A stretch of DNA of 64,000 bases from Paenibacillus nuruki (GCF_001721045.1 NZ_MDER01000070.1:1-64000), one strand, 5' to 3'. Shown: positions 1 to 10,029, counted from the first letter of the stretch. A program made the numbers and translations. The notes: generated from the sequence alone by a model not told the origin.

Positions 1-61
1 AAATAATGATATAAAAAAAGGATTTTGATTTTCTGCGTCGAATCTATTATGCTTATGGTAG

Positions 62-96
62 TGGTGGATAGTGGGACAAAGTGGGAGACTATGGTT
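62..96 (+). promoter_or_regulatory. MraZ operator (phased TGG repeats)
   Basis: TGG triplets start at 62, 72, 82 and 92, one per helical turn; the two central ones read TGGGA. Tandem TGGGN boxes separated by 5 nt are the known binding site of MraZ in E. coli, so this is probably the autoregulatory operator of the dcw cluster. It ends 18 bp before the mraZ start, so bound protein would block transcription or early elongation. The core promoter was not resolved. Confidence 0.75.
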
Positions 97-114
97 TAGA
101 GGAGTGAAACGTCA

Positions 115-552
115 ATGTTTATGGGAGAATTTCAACATAGCATTGATGAAAAAGGTCGGATTATTATTCCAGCCAAATTTCGCGAATTACTCGGAACTTC
201 ATTTGTAGTCACCCGCGGATTGGATCATTGTCTATTCGTCTATCCTATGGAGGAGTGGTCCCTCCTTGAGCAAAAGCTCAAATCTCTACCGCTGATGAAA
301 GCGGATGCCCGTGCATTTAGTCGTTTTTTCTTCTCCGGTGCAACCGAAGTCGAATGGGACAAGCAGGGGAGAATCAATCTGCCAGGAAATTTACGGCAGT
401 ACGCCAAGCTCGAAAAAGAGTGTGTTATTATTGGCGTCTCGAATCGGGTAGAGATTTGGAGTAAAGAAACATGGTCAGAATATTATGATCATTCTGAACA
501 ATCTTTTAATGAAATTGCAGAAAAGCTGGTTGATTTTGATTTCGACCTGTAA
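115..552 (+). CDS. mraZ: MraZ transcriptional regulator
   Basis: First gene of the dcw cluster. MraZ is a ring-forming DNA-binding protein with two AbrB-like SpoVT domains that regulates its own operon. The 145-residue length is normal. Both halves carry the signature: [13 protein letters not shown] near residue 12 and [13 protein letters not shown] near residue 82, the DxxGR and P motifs of the two SpoVT folds. The start is supported by GAGGAGTGAAA about 9 nt upstream. It is followed after 20 bp by rsmH, the usual partner. The upstream phased TGG repeats fit autoregulation. Confidence 0.97.
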   Translation: MFMGEFQHSIDEKGRIIIPAKFRELLGTSFVVTRGLDHCLFVYPMEEWSLLEQKLKSLPLMKADARAFSRFFFSGATEVEWDKQGRINLPGNLRQYAKLEKECVIIGVSNRVEIWSKETWSEYYDHSEQSFNEIAEKLVDFDFDL

Positions 553-572
553 TCGTCCGGGAGGTTTACATC

Positions 573-1538
573 TTGTTTCATCACATCACAGTATTAAAAG
601 AAGAAGCCACAAAAGCACTTCAGGTTAAGCCTGATGGTATTTACGTTGACTGCACACTCGGGGGAGCTGGTCATAGTTCAGTCATTGCTGCTGAATTAGG
701 AGCAGGCGGAAGACTGATCGCTTTTGATCAAGACGATACGGCACTTGCCAATGCGAAAATAGTACTTGCACCTTATGAAGATCGTGTAACGTTGATCAAA
801 AGCAATTTCCGTCAATTGGAAGAGTCGCTATTGGCAGCAGGAGTACCGGTCAAAGATGGAGTTCCGCAAGTAGATGGCATTTTATTCGATCTTGGTGTTT
901 CTTCACCTCAATTTGACGACGGTGACAGAGGATTCAGCTATAATCATGATGCAACTTTGGATATGAGAATGGATCAATCTGCCGAACTCACAGCCAAAAC
1001 TATAGTGAATACCTGGCCGGAAGAAGAAATCGCCCGCATTTTATATCGATATGGGGAAGAAAAATTTTCAAGACGGATTGCTAAAGTGATCGTTGCCAAG
1101 CGAAGTATCCAGCCGATTGAAACAACGGGGGAACTGGCTGAGCTTGTCAAAGAAGGCATTCCAGCGGCAACAAGACGAACAGGGGGACATCCTGCGAAAC
1201 GGAGTTTTCAAGCACTTCGTATTGCTGTCAATGATGAATTGGGCGCTTTTGAAGAAGCTCTTCATCAAGCAATACGTTGTCTAACGCCAGGAGGAAGAGC
1301 GGCGGTTATCACGTTCCATTCTTTAGAAGATCGTATTTGCAAACAAATTTTTGCAGAATACGTGGAGAAAAACGTCTCACCACGTGGTTTTCCGGTCTAT
1401 GTCAGTACTGGTGGAGAACTAAAATTGATCAATCGCAAACCAATCCTTCCTTCGGAAGAAGAATTGGAAGAGAATTCGCGTGCAAAGTCGGCCAAACTGC
1501 GTGTTGCCGAAAAGGTGGAAAAACCAACGAAAACTTAA
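573..1538 (+). CDS. rsmH: 16S rRNA (cytosine1402-N4)-methyltransferase RsmH
   Basis: SAM-dependent methyltransferase that modifies C1402 of 16S rRNA in the decoding centre. The 321 residues match the family. The SAM-binding motif is [10 protein letters not shown] near residue 26, the FDLGVSSPQ motif is near residue 107, and the conserved TFHSLEDR is near residue 246. The start is TTG, chosen because GGGAGG lies 6-11 bases upstream and the protein begins [11 protein letters not shown] as in homologues. It lies between mraZ and ftsL and is presumably cotranscribed with them. Confidence 0.97.
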   Translation: MFHHITVLKEEATKALQVKPDGIYVDCTLGGAGHSSVIAAELGAGGRLIAFDQDDTALANAKIVLAPYEDRVTLIKSNFRQLEESLLAAGVPVKDGVPQVDGILFDLGVSSPQFDDGDRGFSYNHDATLDMRMDQSAELTAKTIVNTWPEEEIARILYRYGEEKFSRRIAKVIVAKRSIQPIETTGELAELVKEGIPAATRRTGGHPAKRSFQALRIAVNDELGAFEEALHQAIRCLTPGGRAAVITFHSLEDRICKQIFAEYVEKNVSPRGFPVYVSTGGELKLINRKPILPSEEELEENSRAKSAKLRVAEKVEKPTKT

Positions 1539-1556
1539 TTTAGAGGAGACGGATCA

Positions 1557-1973
1557 ATGGCTTATACGCGCGGCAATCTAGCTGTCAAAGAACAATCGGC
1601 TGAAAAAGCGGCTCGACGGTATCGTGAAACGACCAAAGTAGTTGTACGTCGTAGCGCGCTTCCAACGAAAGAAAAGCTGCTTTATTTGATGACTATTATT
1701 TTTTGTGCGACAGTAGCAAGTGTAATTGTTTTTCAATATGCACATATCTATGAAGTGAACAAAAATATTCAAAGTATGGATAGTGAAACGGCAAGTATTG
1801 AAAAGCAAACAACACAAAATGAAATTCGCAAATATTCGTTACAAGATCAAATTGTTGAACGTGCCACTGCTCTAGGTTACATAGAGCCTACGGATACAGC
1901 TCCAATTCAAGTATCCCGGGTAAAGGGAACAGAAGCAACAACCTCGACGACGGATGAGACACAAGGCAAGTAA
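1557..1973 (+). CDS. ftsL: Cell division protein FtsL
   Basis: Small bitopic membrane protein of the divisome that works with DivIB and DivIC to activate septal peptidoglycan synthesis. A basic cytoplasmic N-terminus (about 45 residues) is followed by one transmembrane segment (about 45-65, LYLMTIIFCATVASVIVFQ) and an extracellular coiled-coil (about 70-115). The C-terminal tail is Thr/Ser-rich. FtsL is poorly conserved, so the call rests on size, topology and its position between rsmH and the PBP. AGAGGAG precedes the ATG. Confidence 0.93.
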   Translation: MAYTRGNLAVKEQSAEKAARRYRETTKVVVRRSALPTKEKLLYLMTIIFCATVASVIVFQYAHIYEVNKNIQSMDSETASIEKQTTQNEIRKYSLQDQIVERATALGYIEPTDTAPIQVSRVKGTEATTSTTDETQGK

Positions 1974-1988
1974 ACGGGGGAACCAACA

Positions 1989-4460
1989 GTGAATAAGAGA
2001 ATAAAACTTCGTACTTTATTTATAGGGGGATGTATTACCCTCTTTTTTGCTGTACTGATTACTAAAGTATTTTGGCTACAAGTTGTTCAATCAGGTGATT
2101 GGACGGATAAAGCAATTAAACAGTGGACAGCCAACAGTAATATTTCGGCTAAACGTGGTACGATTACAGACCGTAATGGTAATGATCTGGCAATGGATGC
2201 TCCAGCTTATAATGTTGCCCTTAATCCTAGAGTTATTGATAAGTATGGGATTAAAGGCGATGTTGTAAGTCAACTTCATGCTATTCTTGGCACAGATGAA
2301 ACAGAAATTGAAAAGCAAGCCACTTCTGTATTAACCAGTGGAGATGAAATAGGTCAACTTCGTACGTGGCGTGAACTTAATTCAGGTGGTCGTCTAATCG
2401 ATCAAGAAAAAGCAGATCAAATTAACGCTTTTGTTAAGCAGTTGAAAGAAAAAACGGGACAAAAATGGGATGTAGGCGTTTATTTAAGTGCTGATTCCAA
2501 ACGGTATTATCCTAAAAATGAATTAGCAGCTCATGTTATTGGTTATACGAATAAAGATGGTAATGCAGTTGCAGGAATTGAAGCTTATTACGATGAAAAG
2601 CTTAAAGGTACAGATGGTCATATTCAATATCTTCGTGATAAACAAGGGGATAAATTACCTGATTCCAAAGATGTCTATACTCCTGCTAAAAATGGAGATA
2701 ATCTAACGTTAACGATTGATGAGACGATTCAGTATTATATTGAACAAGCTATGAAAGACGCTTATGAACAATTGAAACCTGAAAGTATCACTGTGATTGC
2801 AGCAGATCCTAATACGATGGAAATTCTAGGTATGGCAAATATGCCAACTTTTAATCCTAATAAGTTTAATGAAGTGACTGATCCTAAAGATTTCCGTAAT
2901 TTGGCTGTCAAAGCGATCTATGAACCAGGTTCAACATTTAAAATTGTTACGCTCTCAGGAGCAGTACAAGAAAATCTGTTTAATCCTAATGCTACGTATC
3001 AATCCGGTTCTATTCAAGTAGGACGCACCACACTGCATGACTTGAATCATAGTGGCTGGGGAACGATTAGTTACTTAGAAGGTCTGAAACGTTCAAGTAA
3101 TGTAGCTTTTGTTAATCTTGGTTATAAGATGCTTGGTGCAGAACGTTTGCGTAAATATATTGATGCTTTTGGATTCGGAGAACAGACAGGAATAGAAACG
3201 CCTGGTGAAGCTAAAGGGGCTATTAATTTCCATCCTAATATCCCGACAGAAGTAGCAACAGCCGCTTACGGTCATGGGTTGGTGCAAGTTACACCTATTC
3301 AACAGTTAGCAGCGATCTCAGCGGTAGCGAATGGCGGGAAATTATTAACACCGCATTTAGTCAAATCGATTACAGATCCCAATACAGGTGTTACTGAAAA
3401 TACACAGACTAAAGTCGTTCGTCAAGTGATTGACTCGGCAACTTCTGAAAAAGTACGTGGTTATTTGGAACAAGTGGTTTCGGATCAAGACATCGGAACA
3501 GGTCGTCATGCTTATATTGACGGTTATCGTGTTGCAGGTAAAACAGGTACAGCTGTTAAAGTTATCAATGGTAAATATGATTATACGAAGCAAGTGGTAT
3601 CTTTTGTAGGGTTTGCACCTGCTAATGATCCTAAGATTGCTATGATCGTGGTGATTGACCAACCGTCAGATTCGAAGCTAGGCGGAGGTACCGCAGCAGC
3701 TCCTGTATTTAAAAAAATAGTGAGCCAAGTGTTGCCTTATATGGGTATTTCCAAAGTGTTTGATGATGGTGAAACCAAACCTAAAGCAGAAGTTGCTTCT
3801 AAAAAACTGATGGCTTCATATACGGCTCCTACACTAACAGGTAAAATGCTTACAGATGCAAAGAAAAAATTGCTTGCCGATGGTATTTCATATACAACTG
3901 TCGGTTCAGGAACGAAAGTAGTCAAACAGTATCCTGCCAGTGGAGTAGCAATGACAGGTGGACAAACCATTTATTTGATGACAGAAGATCCCACCAAAAT
4001 GAGTATTCCTGATCTAAAAGGAGAATCACTGCGTGATGCATTACAAATTCTATCGCTGATGAAAGTAGAAGTCACAGCGACAGGCGAAGGGTATGTATCT
4101 GAAGAAGTAGAGGCTTCTAGTGGGGGAAGACGATCTGTGACGCTTACTCTTAAATCTGCGCGAGCAACAGTAACAGGTGTAGATGATACAGAAGAAGATC
4201 CAGCAACTTCGGAAGAAGCAACAGCGCCGAAAGACGGAGAAACCGATGGCAAAGCAACTTCAGAAGGATCGTCAACAGATAAAGAAACTTCTACTGATCC
4301 GAAAGCTACTGAATCCAAAGATCCAACAACTTCGGATACTCAAACAGATTCAAGTACTACAGAGGGTAAAACCGGAAGTAGTACATCTGAAAGCAGTGCT
4401 AATCAAAATCCTGCAAGCAGTCTAGAAATTCCAGAGCCTACAGGTGCGCCTACGAATTAA
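1989..4460 (+). CDS. pbpB: Penicillin-binding protein 2B-like septal transpeptidase with PASTA domains
   Basis: Class B PBP that cross-links septal peptidoglycan. It has an N-terminal membrane anchor (about 10-30), a dimerisation domain, and a transpeptidase domain with STFK (serine near residue 316), SSN (near 364) and KTG (near 517). Two PASTA-like repeats follow (about 615-720). The last 100 residues are an unusual Ser/Thr/Glu/Asp-rich low-complexity tail. The start is GTG with GGGGGAACC upstream. Two PASTA domains favour PBP2B over SpoVD, which has one. It is the only PBP here: the spoVD paralogue that follows in Bacillus is absent. Confidence 0.92.
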   Translation: MNKRIKLRTLFIGGCITLFFAVLITKVFWLQVVQSGDWTDKAIKQWTANSNISAKRGTITDRNGNDLAMDAPAYNVALNPRVIDKYGIKGDVVSQLHAILGTDETEIEKQATSVLTSGDEIGQLRTWRELNSGGRLIDQEKADQINAFVKQLKEKTGQKWDVGVYLSADSKRYYPKNELAAHVIGYTNKDGNAVAGIEAYYDEKLKGTDGHIQYLRDKQGDKLPDSKDVYTPAKNGDNLTLTIDETIQYYIEQAMKDAYEQLKPESITVIAADPNTMEILGMANMPTFNPNKFNEVTDPKDFRNLAVKAIYEPGSTFKIVTLSGAVQENLFNPNATYQSGSIQVGRTTLHDLNHSGWGTISYLEGLKRSSNVAFVNLGYKMLGAERLRKYIDAFGFGEQTGIETPGEAKGAINFHPNIPTEVATAAYGHGLVQVTPIQQLAAISAVANGGKLLTPHLVKSITDPNTGVTENTQTKVVRQVIDSATSEKVRGYLEQVVSDQDIGTGRHAYIDGYRVAGKTGTAVKVINGKYDYTKQVVSFVGFAPANDPKIAMIVVIDQPSDSKLGGGTAAAPVFKKIVSQVLPYMGISKVFDDGETKPKAEVASKKLMASYTAPTLTGKMLTDAKKKLLADGISYTTVGSGTKVVKQYPASGVAMTGGQTIYLMTEDPTKMSIPDLKGESLRDALQILSLMKVEVTATGEGYVSEEVEASSGGRRSVTLTLKSARATVTGVDDTEEDPATSEEATAPKDGETDGKATSEGSSTDKETSTDPKATESKDPTTSDTQTDSSTTEGKTGSSTSESSANQNPASSLEIPEPTGAPTN

Positions 4461-4490
4461 TGTAATCTACGATCACCCGGCATAATCAGA

Positions 4491-4520
4491 AAAGATAGAG
4501 TGCAAGTGGCTCTATCTTTT
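4491..4520 (+). terminator. Terminator after pbpB
   Basis: A perfect 10-bp stem (AAAGATAGAG / CTCTATCTTT) with a 9-nt loop ends in TTTT. It splits the dcw cluster between pbpB and murE, where spoVD lies in Bacillus. Confidence 0.85.
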
Positions 4521-4571
4521 GTCTGCTATTTGTCGGGTATCGTTATTAATATTTAGAAAAGAGGTAAAACT

Positions 4572-6059
4572 ATGCTTTTGTCAGAAGCAGCACATCTGCT
4601 GATCACGTCTCAGGTGCTAGGTGATGTTCACACAAAAATATCCGGTATGGAGATTGATTCTCGCAAAGTGAAGTCAGGTGATCTGTTTATCTGTCTGCCT
4701 GGTTTTACAGTCGATGGACATGATTATGCAGCTCAAGCGATTCAAAAAGGGGCTATTGCTCTAGTCGTAGAACGTCGACTGGAACTGGACATTCCTCAAT
4801 TGCTAGTCAGTAGTTGTCGTCATGCTATGGTTGTATTATCCGACCATTTTTATAATCATCCAAGTAGAGCACTAACGATGATAGGAATTACAGGGACTAA
4901 TGGCAAAACCACAACTTCTTATCTGATTGAGCGTATTATGAATGATGCTCATATCAATACAGGGTTAATTGGAACGATAGAAATGCGTTATAACGGCAAA
5001 GCTACACCTATGCCTCGTACAACACCAGAAGCATTAGAATTGCAACGTTTGTTACATGAAATGGTGCAATCAGATGTGAAAAGTTGTGTAATGGAAGTAT
5101 CTTCTCACGCTCTAGAGCAAGGTAGAGTCAAAGGGACTGATTACCGTACAGCTATTTTTACTAATATAAGTCAAGACCATCTGGATTATCATGAAACGAT
5201 GGAAGAGTACATTGCAGCCAAAGGGCTGTTTTTTGCACGTTTGGGGAACCGTTATGAAATAGACCCTGCAAAGCGTAAATATGCAGTGTTGAATAACGAT
5301 GATCCTGCCGCTGAGTATTTCCGTAAAATTACAGCAGCAGATGTGATTACATATGGAGTCGATCATCCTGCAGATGTACATGCGTCAGAGATCCGAATTA
5401 CCTCTCAAGGTACGACGTTCCAATTGGATACATTTAAAGGCAATACAGAGATGACTCTGAAAATGGTCGGTAAATTCAATGTCTATAATGCTCTAGCTGC
5501 GATCACAGCCGCTCTAATCGAAGATATATCGTTAGAACAGATTAAGCTGAGTCTAGAACAGATTGCTGGTGTAGATGGACGTGTAGAGTCTGTAGATGAA
5601 GGTCAGCCTTTCGCAGTGGTCGTAGATTACGCTCATACACCGGATGGATTAGAAAATGTGTTGCGTACTATCAATGAATTTGCAGAAGGTAAGATTATTA
5701 CTGTCTTTGGTTGTGGTGGTGATCGTGATCGTACCAAACGTCCTTTGATGGGACAGATTGCCGCTAAATATAGTGATTATGTATGGATCACTTCAGACAA
5801 TCCACGTACAGAAGATCCAGCAGCGATTCTTGAAGATATTCAAAAAGGACTACAAGAACATCATGTGGCTACAGAAAAATATGAATGTATGATTGATCGC
5901 AAGCAAGCGATAGAAAAAGCGGTTGAAATGGCGATGCCAGGAGATGTAGTATTGATTGCGGGCAAAGGTCATGAGACATACCAGATTATCGGTCAACAAA
6001 CATTAGATTTTGATGATCGCCTGGTAGCCAAAGAAGCGATAAGGGGTCTTAACAAGTGA
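4572..6059 (+). CDS. murE: UDP-MurNAc-L-Ala-D-Glu:meso-diaminopimelate ligase
   Basis: Cytoplasmic Mur ligase that adds the third stem-peptide residue. The 495-residue length is typical. The ATP loop is GITGTNGKTTTS near residue 109. The DNPR motif near residue 412 (ITSDNPRTEDP) is the recognised signature for meso-diaminopimelate, so this organism should have mDAP-type peptidoglycan. Start ATG with AAAGAGGT upstream. Its end overlaps the murF start by 4 bp, implying translational coupling. Confidence 0.97.
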   Translation: MLLSEAAHLLITSQVLGDVHTKISGMEIDSRKVKSGDLFICLPGFTVDGHDYAAQAIQKGAIALVVERRLELDIPQLLVSSCRHAMVVLSDHFYNHPSRALTMIGITGTNGKTTTSYLIERIMNDAHINTGLIGTIEMRYNGKATPMPRTTPEALELQRLLHEMVQSDVKSCVMEVSSHALEQGRVKGTDYRTAIFTNISQDHLDYHETMEEYIAAKGLFFARLGNRYEIDPAKRKYAVLNNDDPAAEYFRKITAADVITYGVDHPADVHASEIRITSQGTTFQLDTFKGNTEMTLKMVGKFNVYNALAAITAALIEDISLEQIKLSLEQIAGVDGRVESVDEGQPFAVVVDYAHTPDGLENVLRTINEFAEGKIITVFGCGGDRDRTKRPLMGQIAAKYSDYVWITSDNPRTEDPAAILEDIQKGLQEHHVATEKYECMIDRKQAIEKAVEMAMPGDVVLIAGKGHETYQIIGQQTLDFDDRLVAKEAIRGLNK

Positions 6060-7465
6060 TAAATACAACACTCGGTCAAATAGCCGATATATGTGGTGGA
6101 CAACTTCAAGGTTCATCAGATACCTGTTTAGAAGGCGTTAGTATTAACTCCCGCCAGTTGGTTCAAGGCGGATTATTTGTTCCTATTGTCGGTGAAAAAT
6201 TTGATGGACATGAATTTGTGACATCTGCGTTGACAGAAGGAGCATTAGGTTCATTATGGCAAGAAGATCATGGCACTCCACCGTCTGGAAATATTGTGAT
6301 CGTGAAAGACACGCTACAAGCACTACAACAGCTTGCAGAAGATTACGTACAACAAACAGGTGTTAAAGTAGTAGGTATTACTGGCTCTAATGGCAAAACA
6401 ACCACTAAAGATATCGTTTATGCTTTGCTTGCAGAAGCATACCGTGTTCATAAAACAGAAGGAAATTTCAATAATCATATTGGACTCCCTTTAACCATAC
6501 TAGCTATGCCTAAAGATACCGAAATCTTAATTTTGGAAATGGGTATGAGTGGACGTGGCGAGATTGAGTTGCTATCGAATATCGCTCATCCAGAGACAAC
6601 GATTATTACCAATATCGGTGAATCGCATCTTCAACAGTTAGGAAGTCGAGAAGAAATCGCTTGTGCTAAATTAGAGATTGTCAGTGGACTACGTGCAGAC
6701 GGACTGCTTGTGTATTTGGGTGATGAACCTTTACTCAAACAAATTCTGTCAGAATCAGCATTTGAGCAAAAAGAAATGAACAAAATAACATTTGGACTGG
6801 ATCATACTAATAATGTATATCCAACAGGTGTCATGTTTCAGGGGAAAAGTACTGTTTTCACAACAAATAGTGAATCTGATGAAGCATGGACATTACCTTT
6901 ACTAGGCATGCATAATGTGATCAATGCTTTAGCCGCAATCACTGTAGCTCAACATTATCAAGTCACTCCTGAACAGATTCGTCAAGGCTTATCCAAGCTA
7001 CAACTGACAGGGATGAGAATTGAAATCATTCAGGGACGTAATGGTATAACATTGTTAAACGATGCTTATAACGCTAGCCCGACTTCAATGAAAGCTGCAA
7101 TCGATGTACTGGGCAATCTTAAAGGGTATCAGCGTAAAATTGCAGTACTTGGAGATATGTTAGAGTTAGGCGAAGACGAAGCGATTTATCATCAAGAAGT
7201 AGGTCAATATATTGATGGACAAGCAGATATTTTGTTTACGTATGGTCAGCTTGGACAACAGATTGCCGAAGGAGCAGCTAAAGTATTAGAAGCTTCTCAG
7301 ATTCATTCTTATCTGTCCAAGCAAGAACTGATCAACGATTTATTACAAATAGCACAGGACAAAGATGCTATTTTGTTCAAAGCATCTCGTGGCATGAAGT
7401 TAGAAGAGGTCGTACAGGCGCTGATGCCTGATTCAACAAGTAACGCAAAGGCGCTGGAGGAGTAA
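6056..7465 (+). CDS. murF: UDP-MurNAc-tripeptide:D-Ala-D-Ala ligase
   Basis: Mur ligase that completes the UDP-MurNAc-pentapeptide by adding D-Ala-D-Ala. The ATP loop GITGSNGKTTTKD is near residue 108; NDAYNASPTSM, the conserved C-terminal domain motif of MurF, is near residue 336. The 469-residue length is normal. The start is GTG inside a GTGA overlap with the murE stop, so translation probably depends on termination of murE. It is followed after 6 bp by mraY. Confidence 0.96.
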   Translation: MINTTLGQIADICGGQLQGSSDTCLEGVSINSRQLVQGGLFVPIVGEKFDGHEFVTSALTEGALGSLWQEDHGTPPSGNIVIVKDTLQALQQLAEDYVQQTGVKVVGITGSNGKTTTKDIVYALLAEAYRVHKTEGNFNNHIGLPLTILAMPKDTEILILEMGMSGRGEIELLSNIAHPETTIITNIGESHLQQLGSREEIACAKLEIVSGLRADGLLVYLGDEPLLKQILSESAFEQKEMNKITFGLDHTNNVYPTGVMFQGKSTVFTTNSESDEAWTLPLLGMHNVINALAAITVAQHYQVTPEQIRQGLSKLQLTGMRIEIIQGRNGITLLNDAYNASPTSMKAAIDVLGNLKGYQRKIAVLGDMLELGEDEAIYHQEVGQYIDGQADILFTYGQLGQQIAEGAAKVLEASQIHSYLSKQELINDLLQIAQDKDAILFKASRGMKLEEVVQALMPDSTSNAKALEE

Positions 7466-7471
7466 AACGAC

Positions 7472-8440
7472 ATGGATTTTCGAATATTATTTTTAACAGC
7501 AGGAGTTTCATTTGTATTAGCAGTTATTGCTGCACCGCTTCTGATTCCGGTATTACGCCGTATGAAGTTTGGACAGCAAGTACGTGATGACGGGCCACAG
7601 AGTCATTTGAAAAAAGCAGGCACGCCGACTATGGGCGGTATTATTATTATGATTGCTTTTACATTAGCGTACGTGAAATTTTCTGTAGTGGATACGAACT
7701 TTTGGGTGTTATTGGTAGCCACACTCGGATTCGGATTAGTTGGGTTTTTGGATGATTTTATCAAAATCGGCTTGAAGCGTTCACTTGGATTAACAGCGAA
7801 GCAGAAGTTATTTGGACAGTTGTTATTTTCTGCAATTGTTTGTTATATTTTGATCCAAAGTGGACACAGTACAGCATTAGGTATTCCAGCGACATCGTTC
7901 TCATTTGATTGGGGTCCTTGGTTCTACTATCCATTTATCGTTATTATGTTGCTGGCAATTAGTAATGCAGTTAACTTTACAGATGGATTAGACGGATTGT
8001 TATCAGGTGTAAGTGCAATCGCATTTGCTGCATATGCAGTGGTAGCTGTTCAAGCAACTTCACCTGCGGCGGCTGTATGTGCAGCAGCCATGATCGGTGC
8101 TGTAATTGGATTCCTAATTTTTAATATGCATCCGGCTAAAGTATTTATGGGTGATATGGGTTCTTTAGGAATCGGTGGAGCTATTGGTGGTATAGCGATT
8201 GTAACTAAAAGCGAATTGCTATTTTTAATTATCGGAGCTGTTTTTGTTATTGAGCTGCTATCTGTTGTGATACAAGTGGTATCCTACAAAACAAGAAACG
8301 GTAAGCGAGTCTTTAAAATGGCGCCTATTCATCATCATTTTGAATTGTCAGGTTGGTCAGAATGGCGCGTCGTGACTACATTCTGGGCGGTTAGTCTAGT
8401 ATTAGCTGTAATCGGCATCTACTTGAGCAAGGGGTTGTAA
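7472..8440 (+). CDS. mraY: Phospho-MurNAc-pentapeptide transferase MraY
   Basis: Polytopic membrane enzyme that transfers phospho-MurNAc-pentapeptide to undecaprenyl phosphate, giving lipid I. The 322 residues contain about ten hydrophobic segments. Conserved motifs are visible: GLVGFLDDFIK near residue 88, NFTDGLDGL near 168 and APIHHHFE near 284 (the HHH motif). CTGGAGGAG precedes the ATG. It lies between murF and murD in the standard order. Confidence 0.97.
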   Translation: MDFRILFLTAGVSFVLAVIAAPLLIPVLRRMKFGQQVRDDGPQSHLKKAGTPTMGGIIIMIAFTLAYVKFSVVDTNFWVLLVATLGFGLVGFLDDFIKIGLKRSLGLTAKQKLFGQLLFSAIVCYILIQSGHSTALGIPATSFSFDWGPWFYYPFIVIMLLAISNAVNFTDGLDGLLSGVSAIAFAAYAVVAVQATSPAAAVCAAAMIGAVIGFLIFNMHPAKVFMGDMGSLGIGGAIGGIAIVTKSELLFLIIGAVFVIELLSVVIQVVSYKTRNGKRVFKMAPIHHHFELSGWSEWRVVTTFWAVSLVLAVIGIYLSKGL

Positions 8441-8443
8441 TAT

Positions 8444-9919
8444 ATGAATGATCCTGAGACATATCGTGGACAAGAAGTCATCGTTATCGGATTAGCGAGA
8501 AGCGGTGTAGAAGCAGCCAAAGCTTTGCATCGTTTAGGAGCGATCGTAACTGTTAATGATTTGAAACCAAGAGAACAATCACCAGAAGCAGCAGAATTAG
8601 AAGCGTTGAATATTCAAGTGATTTGTGGAGGACATCCAGAAGGATTGATTCATTCGGGTATCACTTTAATGGTCAAAAATCCAGGGATTCCGTATACAGC
8701 TCCTCCGATCAAGCAAGCGCTAGATCTAGGCATAGAAGTGATTACCGAAGTGGAATTAGCTTATCGTATTTCGGATGTGCCTATGATTGGGATTACAGGC
8801 TCAAACGGCAAAACAACGACAACAACATGGGTCGGTAAAATGCTTGAAGATAATCAATTACATCCTATTGTAGGTGGGAATATTGGAATTCCTTTATGTG
8901 AAGCTGTAAGTGAAGCTCAGCCAGAGAACTGGATCGTAGCCGAATTAAGTAGCTTTCAATTAAAAGGAACGACTGATTTCAATCCCAAAATTGCTTGTTT
9001 GTTGAATGTAGCTGAGACGCATTTGGATTATCATGGTTCAATGGATGATTATGTGTCTTCTAAACGTAAGATTTTTGCAAATCAAGGCATAGACGATACA
9101 GCCATCATTAACTGGGATGACAGTTACTGTCGTAGCCTTGTGCCTTATATCCAAGCTGGTACGTTGATTCCATTTTCCATTACAGAGAATCTGGGGAATT
9201 ATATAACAGCAGCAAAACAGACATCATCAACGGATTCAGCATTAACAGCAGGATTGTATGTATCTCCTGCTTATATTCCAGAAATGGAAGATGATTTACC
9301 ACGTACGATGATGTATTGTGATCAAGATGGAGAAGTAGCTATTTTGCCTGTTAGTGAACTGGGTATCAAAGGTCGTTATAATATCGAAAATGCGTTAGCT
9401 GCTTGTGCAATAGCAATTGCTGCGGGTTGTCTACCGCAAAATCTTGCAGATTCACTACGTGATTTTCGTGGCGTGGAACATCGCTTAGAATATGTACAGG
9501 ATCACAATCAGGTACAGTATTATAATAATTCCAAAGCAACCAATGCAAAAGCGACCATGATGGCATTATCTGCGTTTCAAGATAAAGGTATTGTCTTAAT
9601 TGCGGGTGGACTGGATCGTGGTTCTGATTATATGGATTTGCTACCTGTATTTCAGCAACAAGTTAAAGCATTAGTGGTGTTAGGACAGACTCGCCACAAA
9701 TTAGCTAAAGTTGCAGAACTTGCGGGTATTACGCAAGTGAAGATTATCGAAGAATCAGAGCAAGCTAACTTAGCTATCAAGCAAGCTGTAGAACAAGCAG
9801 CAGCGCTTGCTGAAGCAGAGGATATTGTCTTATTGTCTCCTGCCTGTGCAAGTTGGGATATGTTCTCTTCGTATGAAGAACGTGGAAATGCGTTTAAAGA
9901 AGCAGTACATCATTTATAA
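8444..9919 (+). CDS. murD: UDP-MurNAc-L-alanine:D-glutamate ligase
   Basis: Cytoplasmic ligase that adds D-Glu to UDP-MurNAc-L-Ala. The UDP-binding N-terminus has VIGLARSG near residue 15; the ATP loop GITGSNGKTTTT is near residue 115. At 491 residues it is about 40 longer than the usual 450. The extra length appears to be an insert around residues 250-285, between the central domain and the conserved ALAACAIA helix. The ATG lies 3 bp after the mraY stop. In Bacillus the next gene would be spoVE; here there is only a 110-bp gap before murG. Confidence 0.95.
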   Translation: MNDPETYRGQEVIVIGLARSGVEAAKALHRLGAIVTVNDLKPREQSPEAAELEALNIQVICGGHPEGLIHSGITLMVKNPGIPYTAPPIKQALDLGIEVITEVELAYRISDVPMIGITGSNGKTTTTTWVGKMLEDNQLHPIVGGNIGIPLCEAVSEAQPENWIVAELSSFQLKGTTDFNPKIACLLNVAETHLDYHGSMDDYVSSKRKIFANQGIDDTAIINWDDSYCRSLVPYIQAGTLIPFSITENLGNYITAAKQTSSTDSALTAGLYVSPAYIPEMEDDLPRTMMYCDQDGEVAILPVSELGIKGRYNIENALAACAIAIAAGCLPQNLADSLRDFRGVEHRLEYVQDHNQVQYYNNSKATNAKATMMALSAFQDKGIVLIAGGLDRGSDYMDLLPVFQQQVKALVVLGQTRHKLAKVAELAGITQVKIIEESEQANLAIKQAVEQAAALAEAEDIVLLSPACASWDMFSSYEERGNAFKEAVHHL

Positions 9920-10029
9920 AATGGATTGTATAGACTAGCTTAAAGAGGACTTCTCCTTTACAATAGGTCATTCAGTAAATTAACTTACGAACTTAAATAA
10001 TGAAATTTGAATTAAGGAGGTGATTTATC

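Noticed and set aside
3971-4318. 115-codon frame on the - strand inside pbpB
   Set aside because: It mirrors the low-complexity Ser/Thr/Glu tail of the PBP and has no ribosome binding site; a shadow frame.
1989-4460. The PBP could be SpoVD rather than PBP2B
   Set aside because: It has two PASTA-like repeats and stands directly after ftsL, as pbpB does; SpoVD has one repeat and follows pbpB.
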